Assembly (NCBI GenBank): GCA_017429285.1
Contig: JAFRPF010000033.1
Location: forward strand, 1 to 52,665
DNA from: Bacilli bacterium
GTDB taxonomy: Bacteria; Bacillota_I; Bacilli_A; RFN20; CAG-826
Reading direction: 5' to 3'
DNA length: 52,665 bases
Shown here in pieces: positions 9,273 to 17,543 of the stretch. Below the pieces are notes generated by a model. It made no database searches. It saw nothing but the letters and a program-made list of their open reading frames with translations, and was not told the origin of the DNA. Numbering within the stretch: position 1 is the stretch's first letter; each line of letters starts with the position of its first letter. The position numbers and the translations under genes are program-made.

Positions 9273-9294
9273 ACTGGAGAAATCCAGTTTTCTT
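9273..9294 (+). terminator. Rho-independent terminator after guanine deaminase gene
   Basis: The stem ACTGGA/TCCAGT (9273-9278 and 9283-9288) closes a GAAA tetraloop and is followed by TTTCTT. Confidence 0.85.
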
Positions 9295-9309
9295 ATATAC
9301 AATAATCGC

Positions 9310-9819
9310 ATGGAATTTGTTAAAAAGATCGTTCCTCAAAAAGGGGATTTGTTAAGAGTTAAACGTAAAGCGGGTTACTATCATTTTGGTATAGCTGTTA
9401 GCGAATCAAGAGTTATCCATTTTACCGCTAGTCAAGGTGACTTATCTAACGACAAGAAAGATTTAAAAATTATCGAAACTTCCTTTGAAAGATTTGCTTT
9501 AAATGATGTGCCAGAAATATTAGAACCTTTCTCTTCTAAATTTTCTCGTGATGAAGTAGTCAAAAGAGCGAAAAACTATGTAAATTCCCTGTTATTTCGC
9601 GGAAAACCATACAATTTCATTACTAATAACTGTGAGCATTTTGCTAGATATTGTTATGATGGAGAAGCAAAAAGTGAACAAGTTTTAACTGGGGCAATGA
9701 TTGTTGCGGCAGGTCTAGGTTTAGCCACAACCGCGACCACAATTGGTGTTAAAAAAGTCATTGATAACAGAAAGAAAAAAGATGTTATTGAGGGCGATAA
9801 TCTGATTGAAATAAAATAA
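9310..9819 (+). CDS. LRAT-domain (NlpC/P60 superfamily) protein with C-terminal membrane segment
   Basis: A 169-residue protein with the LRAT-family triad: His25 in YYHFGIAV, His37 in RVIHF and Cys108 in the diagnostic NNCEHFARYC block. The LRAT fold is a circularly permuted papain-like fold; characterised members are acyltransferases or phospholipases, but bacterial members are mostly uncharacterised. Residues about 125-150 (AMIVAAGLGLATTATTIGV) form a hydrophobic helix, so the enzyme probably sits at the membrane through its C-terminus, as in the vertebrate HRAS-like phospholipases. It has no Shine-Dalgarno; only TATACAATAAT separates the upstream terminator from the ATG, which suggests a very short leader. 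It is followed by a HigA/ImmA-type regulator. The domain call is firm; the substrate (probably lipid) is inferred. Confidence 0.82.
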   Translation: MEFVKKIVPQKGDLLRVKRKAGYYHFGIAVSESRVIHFTASQGDLSNDKKDLKIIETSFERFALNDVPEILEPFSSKFSRDEVVKRAKNYVNSLLFRGKPYNFITNNCEHFARYCYDGEAKSEQVLTGAMIVAAGLGLATTATTIGVKKVIDNRKKKDVIEGDNLIEIK

Positions 9820-9825
9820 TATTGA

Positions 9826-9865
9826 TTTTCATTGATTTCAAATTACCAAAACGGTAAAATGAAAA
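9826..9865. promoter_or_regulatory. Nested inverted repeats before HigA/ImmA gene
   Basis: An outer pair TTTTCAT (9826-9832) / ATGAAAA (9859-9865) encloses an inner pair TTACC (9843-9847) / GGTAA (9853-9857). The position, just before a gene with a Cro/CI-type helix-turn-helix, suits an autoregulatory operator. No binding is shown. Confidence 0.45.
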
Positions 9866-9880
9866 TGGTAAGTGAGCACT

Positions 9881-10969
9881 ATGATTGAAACAAAAAGACC
9901 GGCTTTTCACCCTGGCGTAATTATTAAAGATGCAATTGATTCGCTTGATATGACGCAAAGTGAGTTTGCTAATCGTGTTGGTTTATCAGTAAAAAACGTT
10001 TCAACATTGGTTAATGGAGAAAGCAACATTACTTTTGGTGTCGCTATTAAACTTGCTACTTTCTTTGGTAACAGTGTCGAAGGGTGGCTCAACCTTCAAA
10101 CAAATTACGATTTATATCTCTATAGAGAAAAACAAAACAAAGAATATGCTGAAGATTGGGAAATTAGTAAAAAGATCAGTAAAGAATTTATAAAAAATGT
10201 TTTAGGGATCGAATTATCAAATAAATTTTCAACAAAAAACATTGATGACTTAAGAAGATCTTTTAGTGTCACTTCTTTGTCAAATTTAAAAAGGCCCGAT
10301 CTTTATGTTTTCTATCACACAAGCATTAATAAAGAAATAGACGAAGAGATGATGATGTTAAGAAATGCTTGGATTTCAATTGCGGAACAAAAAGCCAGAA
10401 ATATCCGATGTTCAACATTTAACAAAGACAAAATTATAGAAAATCAGAAAAAACTAAGATATTTAACAACGTTAGCTCCTGAAGTTTTTCTCCCAAGATT
10501 AAAAGACTTTTGTAATAGCTGTGGTGTGAAGCTCGTTATATTACCTTATTTATCGGGTAGTAATGTAAATGGAGTTACAAAATGGATAGATTCTGAAGAT
10601 TGTGCTTTGGTAGCAGTTAATGATTGTGGTAAGGATGCTGATAAATTTTGGTTTGCTTTATTCCATGAATTTGGACACGTTATCAAAAATCACAAAAGGC
10701 ATATGACAATATCTTTAAATAAAAACGATGTACTTGATGGTGAAGAAAAAGAAGCGAATGAATTTGTAGAAAATTTGCTAATTGATAAAGAAAAATATAA
10801 TGAATTTGTAAAACGTAATGATTTTTCTATTTCTAGCATTAACTCTTTTGCTAAACAACAAGGTGTTGCTCCATTTATTGTGATTGGGCGATTACAAAAA
10901 GATAAATACATACCATGGAGCAAATATAAGGAACAAAAAGTTAAATACAATATTTCGTTATACATTTAA
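9881..10969 (+). CDS. HigA-type HTH and ImmA/IrrE metallopeptidase fusion
   Basis: A 362-residue protein from ATG at 9881 (a GTG at 9872 would add three residues; neither has a clear ribosome site). Residues 1-75 match HigA antitoxins: HPGVIIKDAIDSL, then a Cro/CI helix-turn-helix (MTQSEFANRVGLSVKNVSTLVNG in two helices). The C-terminal half is an ImmA/IrrE (COG2856) zinc peptidase with HEFGH at about residues 262-266 and a downstream Glu-rich helix (EEKEANEFVENLL) that supplies the third ligand. Family members regulate toxin-antitoxin or mobile-element genes by binding and cleaving partner repressors. No HigB-like toxin is adjacent; the only close neighbour is the LRAT gene upstream. It could be an orphan regulator or act on the LRAT protein. 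Nested inverted repeats lie just upstream. Confidence 0.85.
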   Translation: MIETKRPAFHPGVIIKDAIDSLDMTQSEFANRVGLSVKNVSTLVNGESNITFGVAIKLATFFGNSVEGWLNLQTNYDLYLYREKQNKEYAEDWEISKKISKEFIKNVLGIELSNKFSTKNIDDLRRSFSVTSLSNLKRPDLYVFYHTSINKEIDEEMMMLRNAWISIAEQKARNIRCSTFNKDKIIENQKKLRYLTTLAPEVFLPRLKDFCNSCGVKLVILPYLSGSNVNGVTKWIDSEDCALVAVNDCGKDADKFWFALFHEFGHVIKNHKRHMTISLNKNDVLDGEEKEANEFVENLLIDKEKYNEFVKRNDFSISSINSFAKQQGVAPFIVIGRLQKDKYIPWSKYKEQKVKYNISLYI

Positions 10970-11111
10970 TAACAACCACTTGTAAATAATTGAAATATTT
11001 TTCATTAAATGTTAATTTAATAATGAACTATGGCTTATTACTATATTTGTCTAAAGTGATTTCTCTATGGGGGAAATTTTTTGTTTTTCCTTGGAGAAGA
11101 AGGAGGTCAAC

Positions 11112-12458
11112 ATGTACAAAAGTAATTACCTAAACAACCTTCTAAGTGATGTTAAAGTTAGATATTCAAATGAACCTGAATTTTTAGCTGCTGTTGAAGA
11201 ATTTTTAGATTCTATGGATTTTTTAGTTGAAAAAGATCCAAAAATTGAACAGTACTCAATCTTAGAAAGATTAGTCGTGCCAGAAAGAATTATTCAATTC
11301 CGTGTCCCATGGGTTGATGACGCTGGCAAAATCCAAGTTAATACTGGCTATCGTGTCCAATTTAACTCCGCGATTGGACCTTATAAAGGTGGAATGAGAT
11401 TTGATAAGAGTGTTAATTTATCAATTCTGAAATTCTTAGGTTTTGAACAAACCTTTAAAAACAGCTTAACCGGTCTTCCAATGGGAGGCGGTAAAGGTGG
11501 TAGTGATTTCAATCCTCGTGGAAAGAGTGATGGTGAAGTCATGAGATTCTGTCAGTCATTTATGACTGAATTCTATCGTCACATCGGACCTAACACTGAC
11601 GTACCCGCGGGTGATTTAGGTTTTGGCGCTAGAGAAATTGGTTATATGTTTGGCCAATATAAGAGAATAGTTGATGAATGGTCTGGTGTTTTTACTGGTA
11701 AAAACTTCTCTTATGGTGGTTCATTAGGTAGACCAGAAGCAACAGGGTATGGTCTCTGTTACTTCGCTGAAGAAATGTTAAGAACATATTTCAAGACAGA
11801 CTTCAAAGGTAAGAAAGTTATTATTTCCGGTTCTGGAAAAGTCGGCTCTATGGCCTTAAAGAAAGCCGTTGAATTAGGCGCTAAAGTTGTTGGCATGTCT
11901 GATATCAATGGTTATGTTGCTGATCCAAATGGATTGGACGCTGAAGAAATTATTGCCTTAGCTAAAGCTAAAGGAGAATTTACTAAAGATTATGTCGCTA
12001 AACACCCAGGTGTTAAACATAGTGATTGTTCAAGAGACTTATGGAATGTCCCATGCGACATCGCTATGCCATGTGCGACACAAGGTGAAATTAATTTAGA
12101 AAACGCTAAACAACTTAAAAAGAATGGCTGTTATATGCTTGCCGAAGGAGCGAATATGCCATGTGATTTAGAGGCCATTAGATTCTTTAATGAAAATGAA
12201 GTCTTATTCTCACCTGGTAAAGCCTCTAATGCAGGTGGTGTGGCCGTCTCTGGTTTAGAGATGAGTCAAAATGCCATGCACTTATCATGGACCTTCGAAG
12301 AAGTTGATGAAAAACTTAAAGGCATTATGAAAAATATCTTCAAACAATGTCATGAGACCGCTGTAAAATTTGGTCAACCCAGAAACTTAGCTTTAGGCGC
12401 TAATATTGCTGGATTCTTAAAAGTATATGATGCGATGCTCGCACAAGGTGTCTGCTAA
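11112..12458 (+). CDS. gdhA: NADP-type glutamate dehydrogenase
   Basis: A 448-residue glutamate dehydrogenase of the hexameric bacterial class. It contains GPYKGGMRF, the catalytic-lysine block PMGGGKGGSDF, PAGDLGFGAREIGYM and the nucleotide-binding GSGKVGSMALKKA. It interconverts 2-oxoglutarate plus ammonia and glutamate, and would assimilate the ammonia released by purine breakdown. The start was placed at ATG 11112 because AAGGAGG lies at about 11100-11106; an ATG at 11067 in the same frame has no such site and would add 15 atypical residues. The DUF1015 gene follows with a two-base gap, then serC and serA, so glutamate supply and SerC transamination are co-located. Confidence 0.96.
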   Translation: MYKSNYLNNLLSDVKVRYSNEPEFLAAVEEFLDSMDFLVEKDPKIEQYSILERLVVPERIIQFRVPWVDDAGKIQVNTGYRVQFNSAIGPYKGGMRFDKSVNLSILKFLGFEQTFKNSLTGLPMGGGKGGSDFNPRGKSDGEVMRFCQSFMTEFYRHIGPNTDVPAGDLGFGAREIGYMFGQYKRIVDEWSGVFTGKNFSYGGSLGRPEATGYGLCYFAEEMLRTYFKTDFKGKKVIISGSGKVGSMALKKAVELGAKVVGMSDINGYVADPNGLDAEEIIALAKAKGEFTKDYVAKHPGVKHSDCSRDLWNVPCDIAMPCATQGEINLENAKQLKKNGCYMLAEGANMPCDLEAIRFFNENEVLFSPGKASNAGGVAVSGLEMSQNAMHLSWTFEEVDEKLKGIMKNIFKQCHETAVKFGQPRNLALGANIAGFLKVYDAMLAQGVC

Positions 12459-12460
12459 TA

Positions 12461-13681
12461 ATGCCTAAACAAATAGTTGTTGCTCCCCATATATTGTTAC
12501 CTAAAAAAGGTACGGATATGACATGCTATGCTGTCATAGCGTGTGATCAATTCACTTCTCAAATCGAGTATTGGAACGATTTAAGAGATATGGTGGGTGA
12601 TAAATTATCAACGTTTCATATGATTTATCCTGAAGCGTATTTAGAAAATACGGATCAGGAAAAATATATTGAACAAATAAATAAAAATATCAAACGTTAT
12701 TTAAATGATAATTTTTTAGTGGATATCGGTGAATCTTTCATATTGGTTGAAAGAGTGACTGATTATGGTGTTAGAAGATTAGGATTAATTATCTCAATCG
12801 ATCTAGAAGAATATTCTTATAAACGTGGAGTGCCATGTACGATTAAAGCTAGCGAAGCGACAATCGTAGAAAGAATTCCTCCTCGTCTAAAGATTAGAAA
12901 AGATGCCCCTATTGAATTACCACATACTTTAGTGCTCTTTGATGATAAAGAAAGACAAATAGTGGAATCTCTATACAAGAATAGAGAATCTTTGCCTGTG
13001 GCTTATGATTTTGAACTCAATCAAAAAGGCGGTCATATCAAAGGCTATATTGTGAAGGACACAAAAAGAGTTATTAATCAATTTGAAGAACTATTTAAGA
13101 AGAATAACAACGGTTTGATGTTTGTAGTGGGTGATGGAAATCATTCCTTAGCTACCGCCAAAGCACATTGGGAAAATATCAAAGCCAATTTGAGTGAAAA
13201 AGAAAGAGAAAATCACCCAGCAAGATTTGCTTTAGTGGAAGCGAATAATATTTATGATGAAGGTATTATTTTTGAGCCTATTCATCGTGTGATATTTAAC
13301 GCAGATAAGGATTTTGTGGATGGATTAGTTTCTATCTGTAAAGGTGAACAGCAAGGTGTTTATGTCTATAGTAAGAAAGATGGCAAAAAACCATTAAAAA
13401 CACCGAAAAACGCCGCAGAAACCTATCAAATTGTTCAAAATTACATCGATTCTTATCTAAAATCACATTCTGAATCAAAGGTTGATTTTATTCATGATGA
13501 ATCAAGTTTATTAGATGTAGCGAACAAGAATCCTAGTAGTGTGGCAATCAATATGCCAGCTTTAGGTAAGGGTGACATTTTTGAATTTGTCGCCAAAGAT
13601 ATGGTGTTACCTAGAAAGAGTTTCTCGATGGGTCACGCCAGTGAAAAACGTTATTATCTCGAAGCCAAGAAAATTGCTTAG
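12461..13681 (+). CDS. DUF1015 family protein (serine-operon associated)
   Basis: A 406-residue member of DUF1015 (COG4198). Recognisable blocks include APHILLPKKG, YAVIACDQFTSQ at the N-terminus, LFVVGDGNHS-like GLMFVVGDGNHSLATAK in the middle and MPALGKGDIFEFV near the end. Its biochemical role is not established; the family is often encoded next to serA/serC, as here (between gdhA and serC), which points to serine metabolism. It starts two bases after the gdhA stop without its own ribosome site, so it is probably translated by coupling. No signal sequence or membrane segment is visible. The family call is confident; the function is unknown. Confidence 0.85.
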   Translation: MPKQIVVAPHILLPKKGTDMTCYAVIACDQFTSQIEYWNDLRDMVGDKLSTFHMIYPEAYLENTDQEKYIEQINKNIKRYLNDNFLVDIGESFILVERVTDYGVRRLGLIISIDLEEYSYKRGVPCTIKASEATIVERIPPRLKIRKDAPIELPHTLVLFDDKERQIVESLYKNRESLPVAYDFELNQKGGHIKGYIVKDTKRVINQFEELFKKNNNGLMFVVGDGNHSLATAKAHWENIKANLSEKERENHPARFALVEANNIYDEGIIFEPIHRVIFNADKDFVDGLVSICKGEQQGVYVYSKKDGKKPLKTPKNAAETYQIVQNYIDSYLKSHSESKVDFIHDESSLLDVANKNPSSVAINMPALGKGDIFEFVAKDMVLPRKSFSMGHASEKRYYLEAKKIA

Positions 13682-13711
13682 AGAAATATAAAGAAAAAGG
13701 AGTTTTGTGAT

Positions 13712-14815
13712 ATGAAAGGAAACAGAATTTACAATTTCTCTGCTGGACCAGCGATGTTACCTGAAGAAGTTTTAGAAACAATCGCAGCAGAAATGCTTGA
13801 TAAAGATGGATCAGGCATGTCGGTCATGGAAATGAGTCATCGTTCCAAAGTTTATCAAAATATTATTGATACTGCGGAAGCTGATTTAAGAAAGTTATTA
13901 AACATTCCAGAAAACTACAAAGTTTTATTCTTACAAGGTGGCGCGACTTTAGCGTTCTCCATGATTCCAATGAACTTTGCCACTAATGGAAAAGTAGATA
14001 TTATCCATACTGGTGTATGGACCAAGAAAGTTATTAAAGATACCAAATTATATGCGGATGTTAACATCGTTGCTTCTGGTGAAGAAAACGGATTTAAAAA
14101 GATCCCAGATGTTAAAGGTTTAAAATTTAGAGAAGACGCTGATTATGTTTATATCTGTGATAACAACACAATCTATGGTTCTAAATATAAAGAATATCCA
14201 GATACCGGAAATATCCCATTAGTGTGTGATATGTCATCTTGTTTCTTAAGTGAACCAGTTGATGTTAGAAAGTTTGGTTTAATCTATGCTGGTGCACAAA
14301 AGAATGTGGGACCTGCAGGTGTTACTATTGTAATTATTAGAGAAGATTTATTAGCGCGTGCTCCAAGAGTGCCACTTCCAGCTTATTTAGATTATAGAAT
14401 TCATGCTGAAAACGGTTCTATGTATAATACCCCACCAACATTCGGTATTTATGTTTGTGGTTTAGTCTTCAAATGGTTATTAAAGAATGGTGGACTAGAA
14501 GAACGCAAGAAAGTTAACGAAGAAAAAGCCAAGATTTTATATGATGCTTTAGATAGTTCTCATCTATTCATTCCATATGTTGATAAAGATTCTCGTTCAT
14601 TAATGAACGTTACCTTTAGAACACCAAGTGAAGAACTCGACGCAGCGTTCTTAGAAGGTGCAAAGAAATATCGCTTCACAAACTTAAAAGGTCATAGATC
14701 TACAGGTGGTTTAAGAGCTTCTATTTATAACGCCATGCCAATCGATGGTGTTAAAGCTCTTGTAAAATATATGAAAGAATTTGAAGAAGAGCATAAAGAT
14801 GCTTGGGTTAAATAG
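13712..14815 (+). CDS. serC: Phosphoserine aminotransferase
   Basis: A 367-residue class V PLP aminotransferase. It starts with YNFSAGPAMLPEEVL, has the SerC signature MSHRSKVYQNI and FLQGGATLAFSMIPMN, and the Schiff-base lysine in AGAQKNVGPAG. The C-terminus keeps LKGHRSTGGLRASIYNAMP. It converts 3-phosphohydroxypyruvate plus glutamate to phosphoserine in the cytosol. AAGGAG at 13697-13702 precedes the ATG. serA follows nine bases later, so two steps of the phosphorylated serine pathway are together; a phosphoserine phosphatase is not in the window. Confidence 0.97.
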   Translation: MKGNRIYNFSAGPAMLPEEVLETIAAEMLDKDGSGMSVMEMSHRSKVYQNIIDTAEADLRKLLNIPENYKVLFLQGGATLAFSMIPMNFATNGKVDIIHTGVWTKKVIKDTKLYADVNIVASGEENGFKKIPDVKGLKFREDADYVYICDNNTIYGSKYKEYPDTGNIPLVCDMSSCFLSEPVDVRKFGLIYAGAQKNVGPAGVTIVIIREDLLARAPRVPLPAYLDYRIHAENGSMYNTPPTFGIYVCGLVFKWLLKNGGLEERKKVNEEKAKILYDALDSSHLFIPYVDKDSRSLMNVTFRTPSEELDAAFLEGAKKYRFTNLKGHRSTGGLRASIYNAMPIDGVKALVKYMKEFEEEHKDAWVK

Positions 14816-14823
14816 GTAAGTTT

Positions 14824-15990
14824 ATGAAAGTATTTTGTTTAAATAAAATTTCACCTGTCGGATTAAAAGTTTTACCAAAAGAATACGAAGTATCCACAGA
14901 AAGTATTGATGGCGCTTCAGCGGTCATGGTAAGAAGTGCAGCAATGCATGAAATGACTTTACCAGAATCAGTTTTATGTGTTGCTAGAGCAGGTGCAGGT
15001 GTTAATAATATTCCATTAGATAGATTTGCGGATGAAGGTGTCGTGGTGTTTAATACACCAGGTGCAAACGCAAATGCTGTTAAGGAATTAACAATCGCCA
15101 TGATGCTTTTAGCAGCTAGAGATATAGAAGGCTCCATGGAATGGGTTAAAGCTAATAAAGGTGATGAACTCATTAATAAATCCATGGAAAAAGCTAAAGG
15201 CGCTTATGCTGGTACAGAAATCTTAGGTAAAACACTAGGTATTATTGGTTGTGGCGCGATCGGCGCTTTAGTGGCTGATGCCGCTACTAAATTAGGAATG
15301 AGAGTTTTAGGTGTTGAGCCAAGCGAAGCCACTATTGAACGTAATAAAGAATTATTAAAAGGCACAAAGATTGTTTCTATGGATGAAATGCTTAAAGAAG
15401 CCGACTATATTTCTGTTCACGTTCCATTAATGGATGCCACTAAAGGCATGATTAATGCTAGTTTATTAGCAAAAGCTAAAGACGGGGTAATTATTATTAA
15501 CGCCGCAAGAGATGCTTTAGTTAATGATGACGATATGAAAGTAGCTTTAGAAAACAAAAAAGTTCGTCGTTATGTGACTGATTTCCCAAATTATAAGACT
15601 GCGAATATGGAAGGTGTTGTCGCTATTTCTCACTTAGGTGCTTCTACAGAAGAAGCTGAAGATAACTGTGCTGCTATGGCGGCTAAAGAAATCGTTGAAT
15701 TCGTCGAAAAAGGCAACATCATTAATTCTGTTAATTACCCAAGAATTGATATGGGCGAAAAAGAAGAGGGTAATAGAAGATTAGTGGTTCTTCATCAAGC
15801 GAGCTTATCTGCTAACGAAATATTGAAAGTCGTTGGTGAATGTAAACAAATCGTTAAATCTTGCACTGGTGTCAAAGGTGAAAAAGCTGCAACAGTCATC
15901 GAATTCACACATAAAGATGGTGTGGAAAAATGTGCGAAAGAAGCAGTGGGTAAATTACCTGGTGTTATCAGAGTAAGAGCAATTCATTAA
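14824..15990 (+). CDS. serA: D-3-phosphoglycerate dehydrogenase, short form
   Basis: A 388-residue D-2-hydroxyacid dehydrogenase. It has the NAD-binding GKTLGIIGCGAIGALVADAA stretch, the Arg-containing INAARDALV region, and the catalytic His in AISHLGASTEEAE. A C-terminal ACT-like domain (about 315-388) may sense serine. It carries out the first step of serine synthesis, oxidising 3-phosphoglycerate. The length matches the short SerA type without the intervening domain of long forms. It ends the gdhA-DUF1015-serC-serA run, with a strong terminator 15 bases downstream. Confidence 0.95.
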   Translation: MKVFCLNKISPVGLKVLPKEYEVSTESIDGASAVMVRSAAMHEMTLPESVLCVARAGAGVNNIPLDRFADEGVVVFNTPGANANAVKELTIAMMLLAARDIEGSMEWVKANKGDELINKSMEKAKGAYAGTEILGKTLGIIGCGAIGALVADAATKLGMRVLGVEPSEATIERNKELLKGTKIVSMDEMLKEADYISVHVPLMDATKGMINASLLAKAKDGVIIINAARDALVNDDDMKVALENKKVRRYVTDFPNYKTANMEGVVAISHLGASTEEAEDNCAAMAAKEIVEFVEKGNIINSVNYPRIDMGEKEEGNRRLVVLHQASLSANEILKVVGECKQIVKSCTGVKGEKAATVIEFTHKDGVEKCAKEAVGKLPGVIRVRAIH

Positions 15991-16004
15991 TTTCTTTGAA
16001 ATTA

Positions 16005-16038
16005 AAAAAACCGACTTCACTTCACGTTGTCGGTTTTT
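16005..16038 (+). terminator. Terminator after serA
   Basis: A stem AAAAACCGAC/GTCGGTTTTT (about 16005-16015 with 16029-16038) carries a 13-base loop and ends in a T-run. Confidence 0.9.
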
Positions 16039-16110
16039 CTACTCTATTTTACTGTTTATTGTTGTTTCTTAATTAAGTTAAAATAACAATATTTACTGGA
16101 GGGAATGAAT

Positions 16111-16557
16111 ATGAGTGTTTCAATTTATGAAATAGGCGCAAAGGCGTTAGAAGAAATGAATAGCGCTTTCCAAGGCAATTTTACAAAAAGTGAAAAAGCT
16201 AATGGAGTAATGATTCAAGGATTTGGAAAAAAATATTCTCAAGAGTATTTCTTTACTGTTTACATTCCTAATGAAGAAAATATTGAAGTCGCATTCGCTT
16301 ACCCCGTTAATCTTGCAAACAAACATAGTTTCAATGACTTCAAAGAACGTTTCAATACAAAGAAAAATGAGTTCCCTTATATCTGTATTCAGTCTAATGA
16401 AGGACCGGACGGTATTGTAGCCCTAGTTGTTGCTAAAGTATGGGATAAAGGATACACCGCAGGGGGATGGGCTACAAAGATTATTGAAGCATTCAAAACA
16501 TTGATGTTCCACTCTCGGGCAGAAGAAGCAATTAAGAAGATTGAATCATTGGAATAA
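16111..16557 (+). CDS. Hypothetical cytosolic protein
   Basis: A 148-residue protein I do not recognise. The ATG at 16111 was preferred to that at 16105 because GGAGGG at 16098-16103 gives normal spacing only for the later codon. There is no signal sequence or membrane helix. The pattern is mixed alpha/beta: a helix (IYEIGAKALEEMNSAF), a beta-rich centre (SQEYFFTVYIP, IEVAFAYPV) and a final helix (AEEAIKKIESLE), loosely like small YbjN/chaperone-type folds, but this is only an impression. It stands alone between the serA terminator and the convergent carbamate kinase gene. Codon use is ordinary for the window. Confidence 0.6.
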   Translation: MSVSIYEIGAKALEEMNSAFQGNFTKSEKANGVMIQGFGKKYSQEYFFTVYIPNEENIEVAFAYPVNLANKHSFNDFKERFNTKKNEFPYICIQSNEGPDGIVALVVAKVWDKGYTAGGWATKIIEAFKTLMFHSRAEEAIKKIESLE

Positions 16558-16582
16558 TTACTTTTTAATTGCTTTGATAAGT

Positions 16583-17503
16583 TTATTTAATGATTGTTCC
16601 AGCCTTTTCTAAGAAGGCGTCTTTAGCAGCCACTAAAGAAGAGATAATTGCGACTTTACCTGGCTTTTCGTTTAAGAATTTAACACAGGCATTAACTTTT
16701 GGATACATGCTTCCTTTAGCGAAATAATCGCCTTTCATATATTCTTTCATTTCATCAACAGAAACTTTTTCTAATTTTCTTTCTGTTGGTTTTTTGAAAT
16801 CGATATAAACGTTATCAACCGCTGTTAAGATTACTAAGTAATCAGCATCTACTAAAGCTGCGACTTTTGCGGAAGCATAGTCTTTATCAATAACTGCAGC
16901 AATACCTTCAATAGAGCCGTCTTCATTTCTAATAACAGGGATACCGCCTCCGCCTGCGCAGATAACGACATGACCTTTACTAACTAATTCAGAGATTGAA
17001 TCTTTTTCAATGATATCGATTGGTAATGGACTAGCCACTACTCTTCTCCAACCTCTACCAGCATCTTCTTTCATGGTGTATCCCATCTTAGAAGCAATTT
17101 CCTTAGCTTCTTGTTCGCTATAGAACGCACCGACTGGTTTGCTTGGAGATTGGAATAATGGATCATTTTTATCCACTAATACTTGAGAAACAACTGTGAC
17201 TACATTTCTTTGAATATTTTGTTTCTTTAATTCATTATCAATGGCGTTTTGAATGTGGAAACCAATATAGCCTTGGCTCATCGCACCACATTCAGGGAAA
17301 GGCATATCTGGGACACTTTTTGCATCGGTGAATGCGAGATTAATCATACCGACTTGTGGACCATTTCCGTGGACGATAATAACTTCATGTCCATGTTTAA
17401 TTAGTTCCACGATTGGCTTAGCAACACCCTTTAATAATTCCTTTTGTTCTTCCGCATTATTACCTAATGCATTACCACCTAATGAGACAACATATCTTGC
17501 CAT
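16583..17503 (-). CDS. arcC: Carbamate kinase
   Basis: A 306-residue amino-acid-kinase-fold enzyme. It begins with VVSLGGNALG, then VIIVHGNGPQVGMI, RRVVASPLPIDIIE and CAGGGGIPV, and ends with the MYPKVNACVKFL block typical of ArcC. It transfers phosphate from carbamoyl phosphate to ADP, giving ATP and carbamate (to CO2 and ammonia). Next to the YgeW-containing purine operon on the other strand, the likely job is harvesting ATP from the carbamoyl phosphate that YgeW would produce. No arginine deiminase or ornithine carbamoyltransferase gene is in the window, so an arginine role is less supported. It lies 40 bases behind the glycosyltransferase gene, possibly in one transcript. Confidence 0.96.
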   Translation of the reverse strand: MARYVVSLGGNALGNNAEEQKELLKGVAKPIVELIKHGHEVIIVHGNGPQVGMINLAFTDAKSVPDMPFPECGAMSQGYIGFHIQNAIDNELKKQNIQRNVVTVVSQVLVDKNDPLFQSPSKPVGAFYSEQEAKEIASKMGYTMKEDAGRGWRRVVASPLPIDIIEKDSISELVSKGHVVICAGGGGIPVIRNEDGSIEGIAAVIDKDYASAKVAALVDADYLVILTAVDNVYIDFKKPTERKLEKVSVDEMKEYMKGDYFAKGSMYPKVNACVKFLNEKPGKVAIISSLVAAKDAFLEKAGTIIK

Positions 17504-17543
17504 AAAAAATCCTCACTTTTGTTAATTTTCTATCAAAATAACC

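Noticed and set aside
11067..11111. Upstream start for glutamate dehydrogenase
   Set aside because: The extra residues are atypical for the family and lie before the strong AAGGAGG site that serves ATG 11112.
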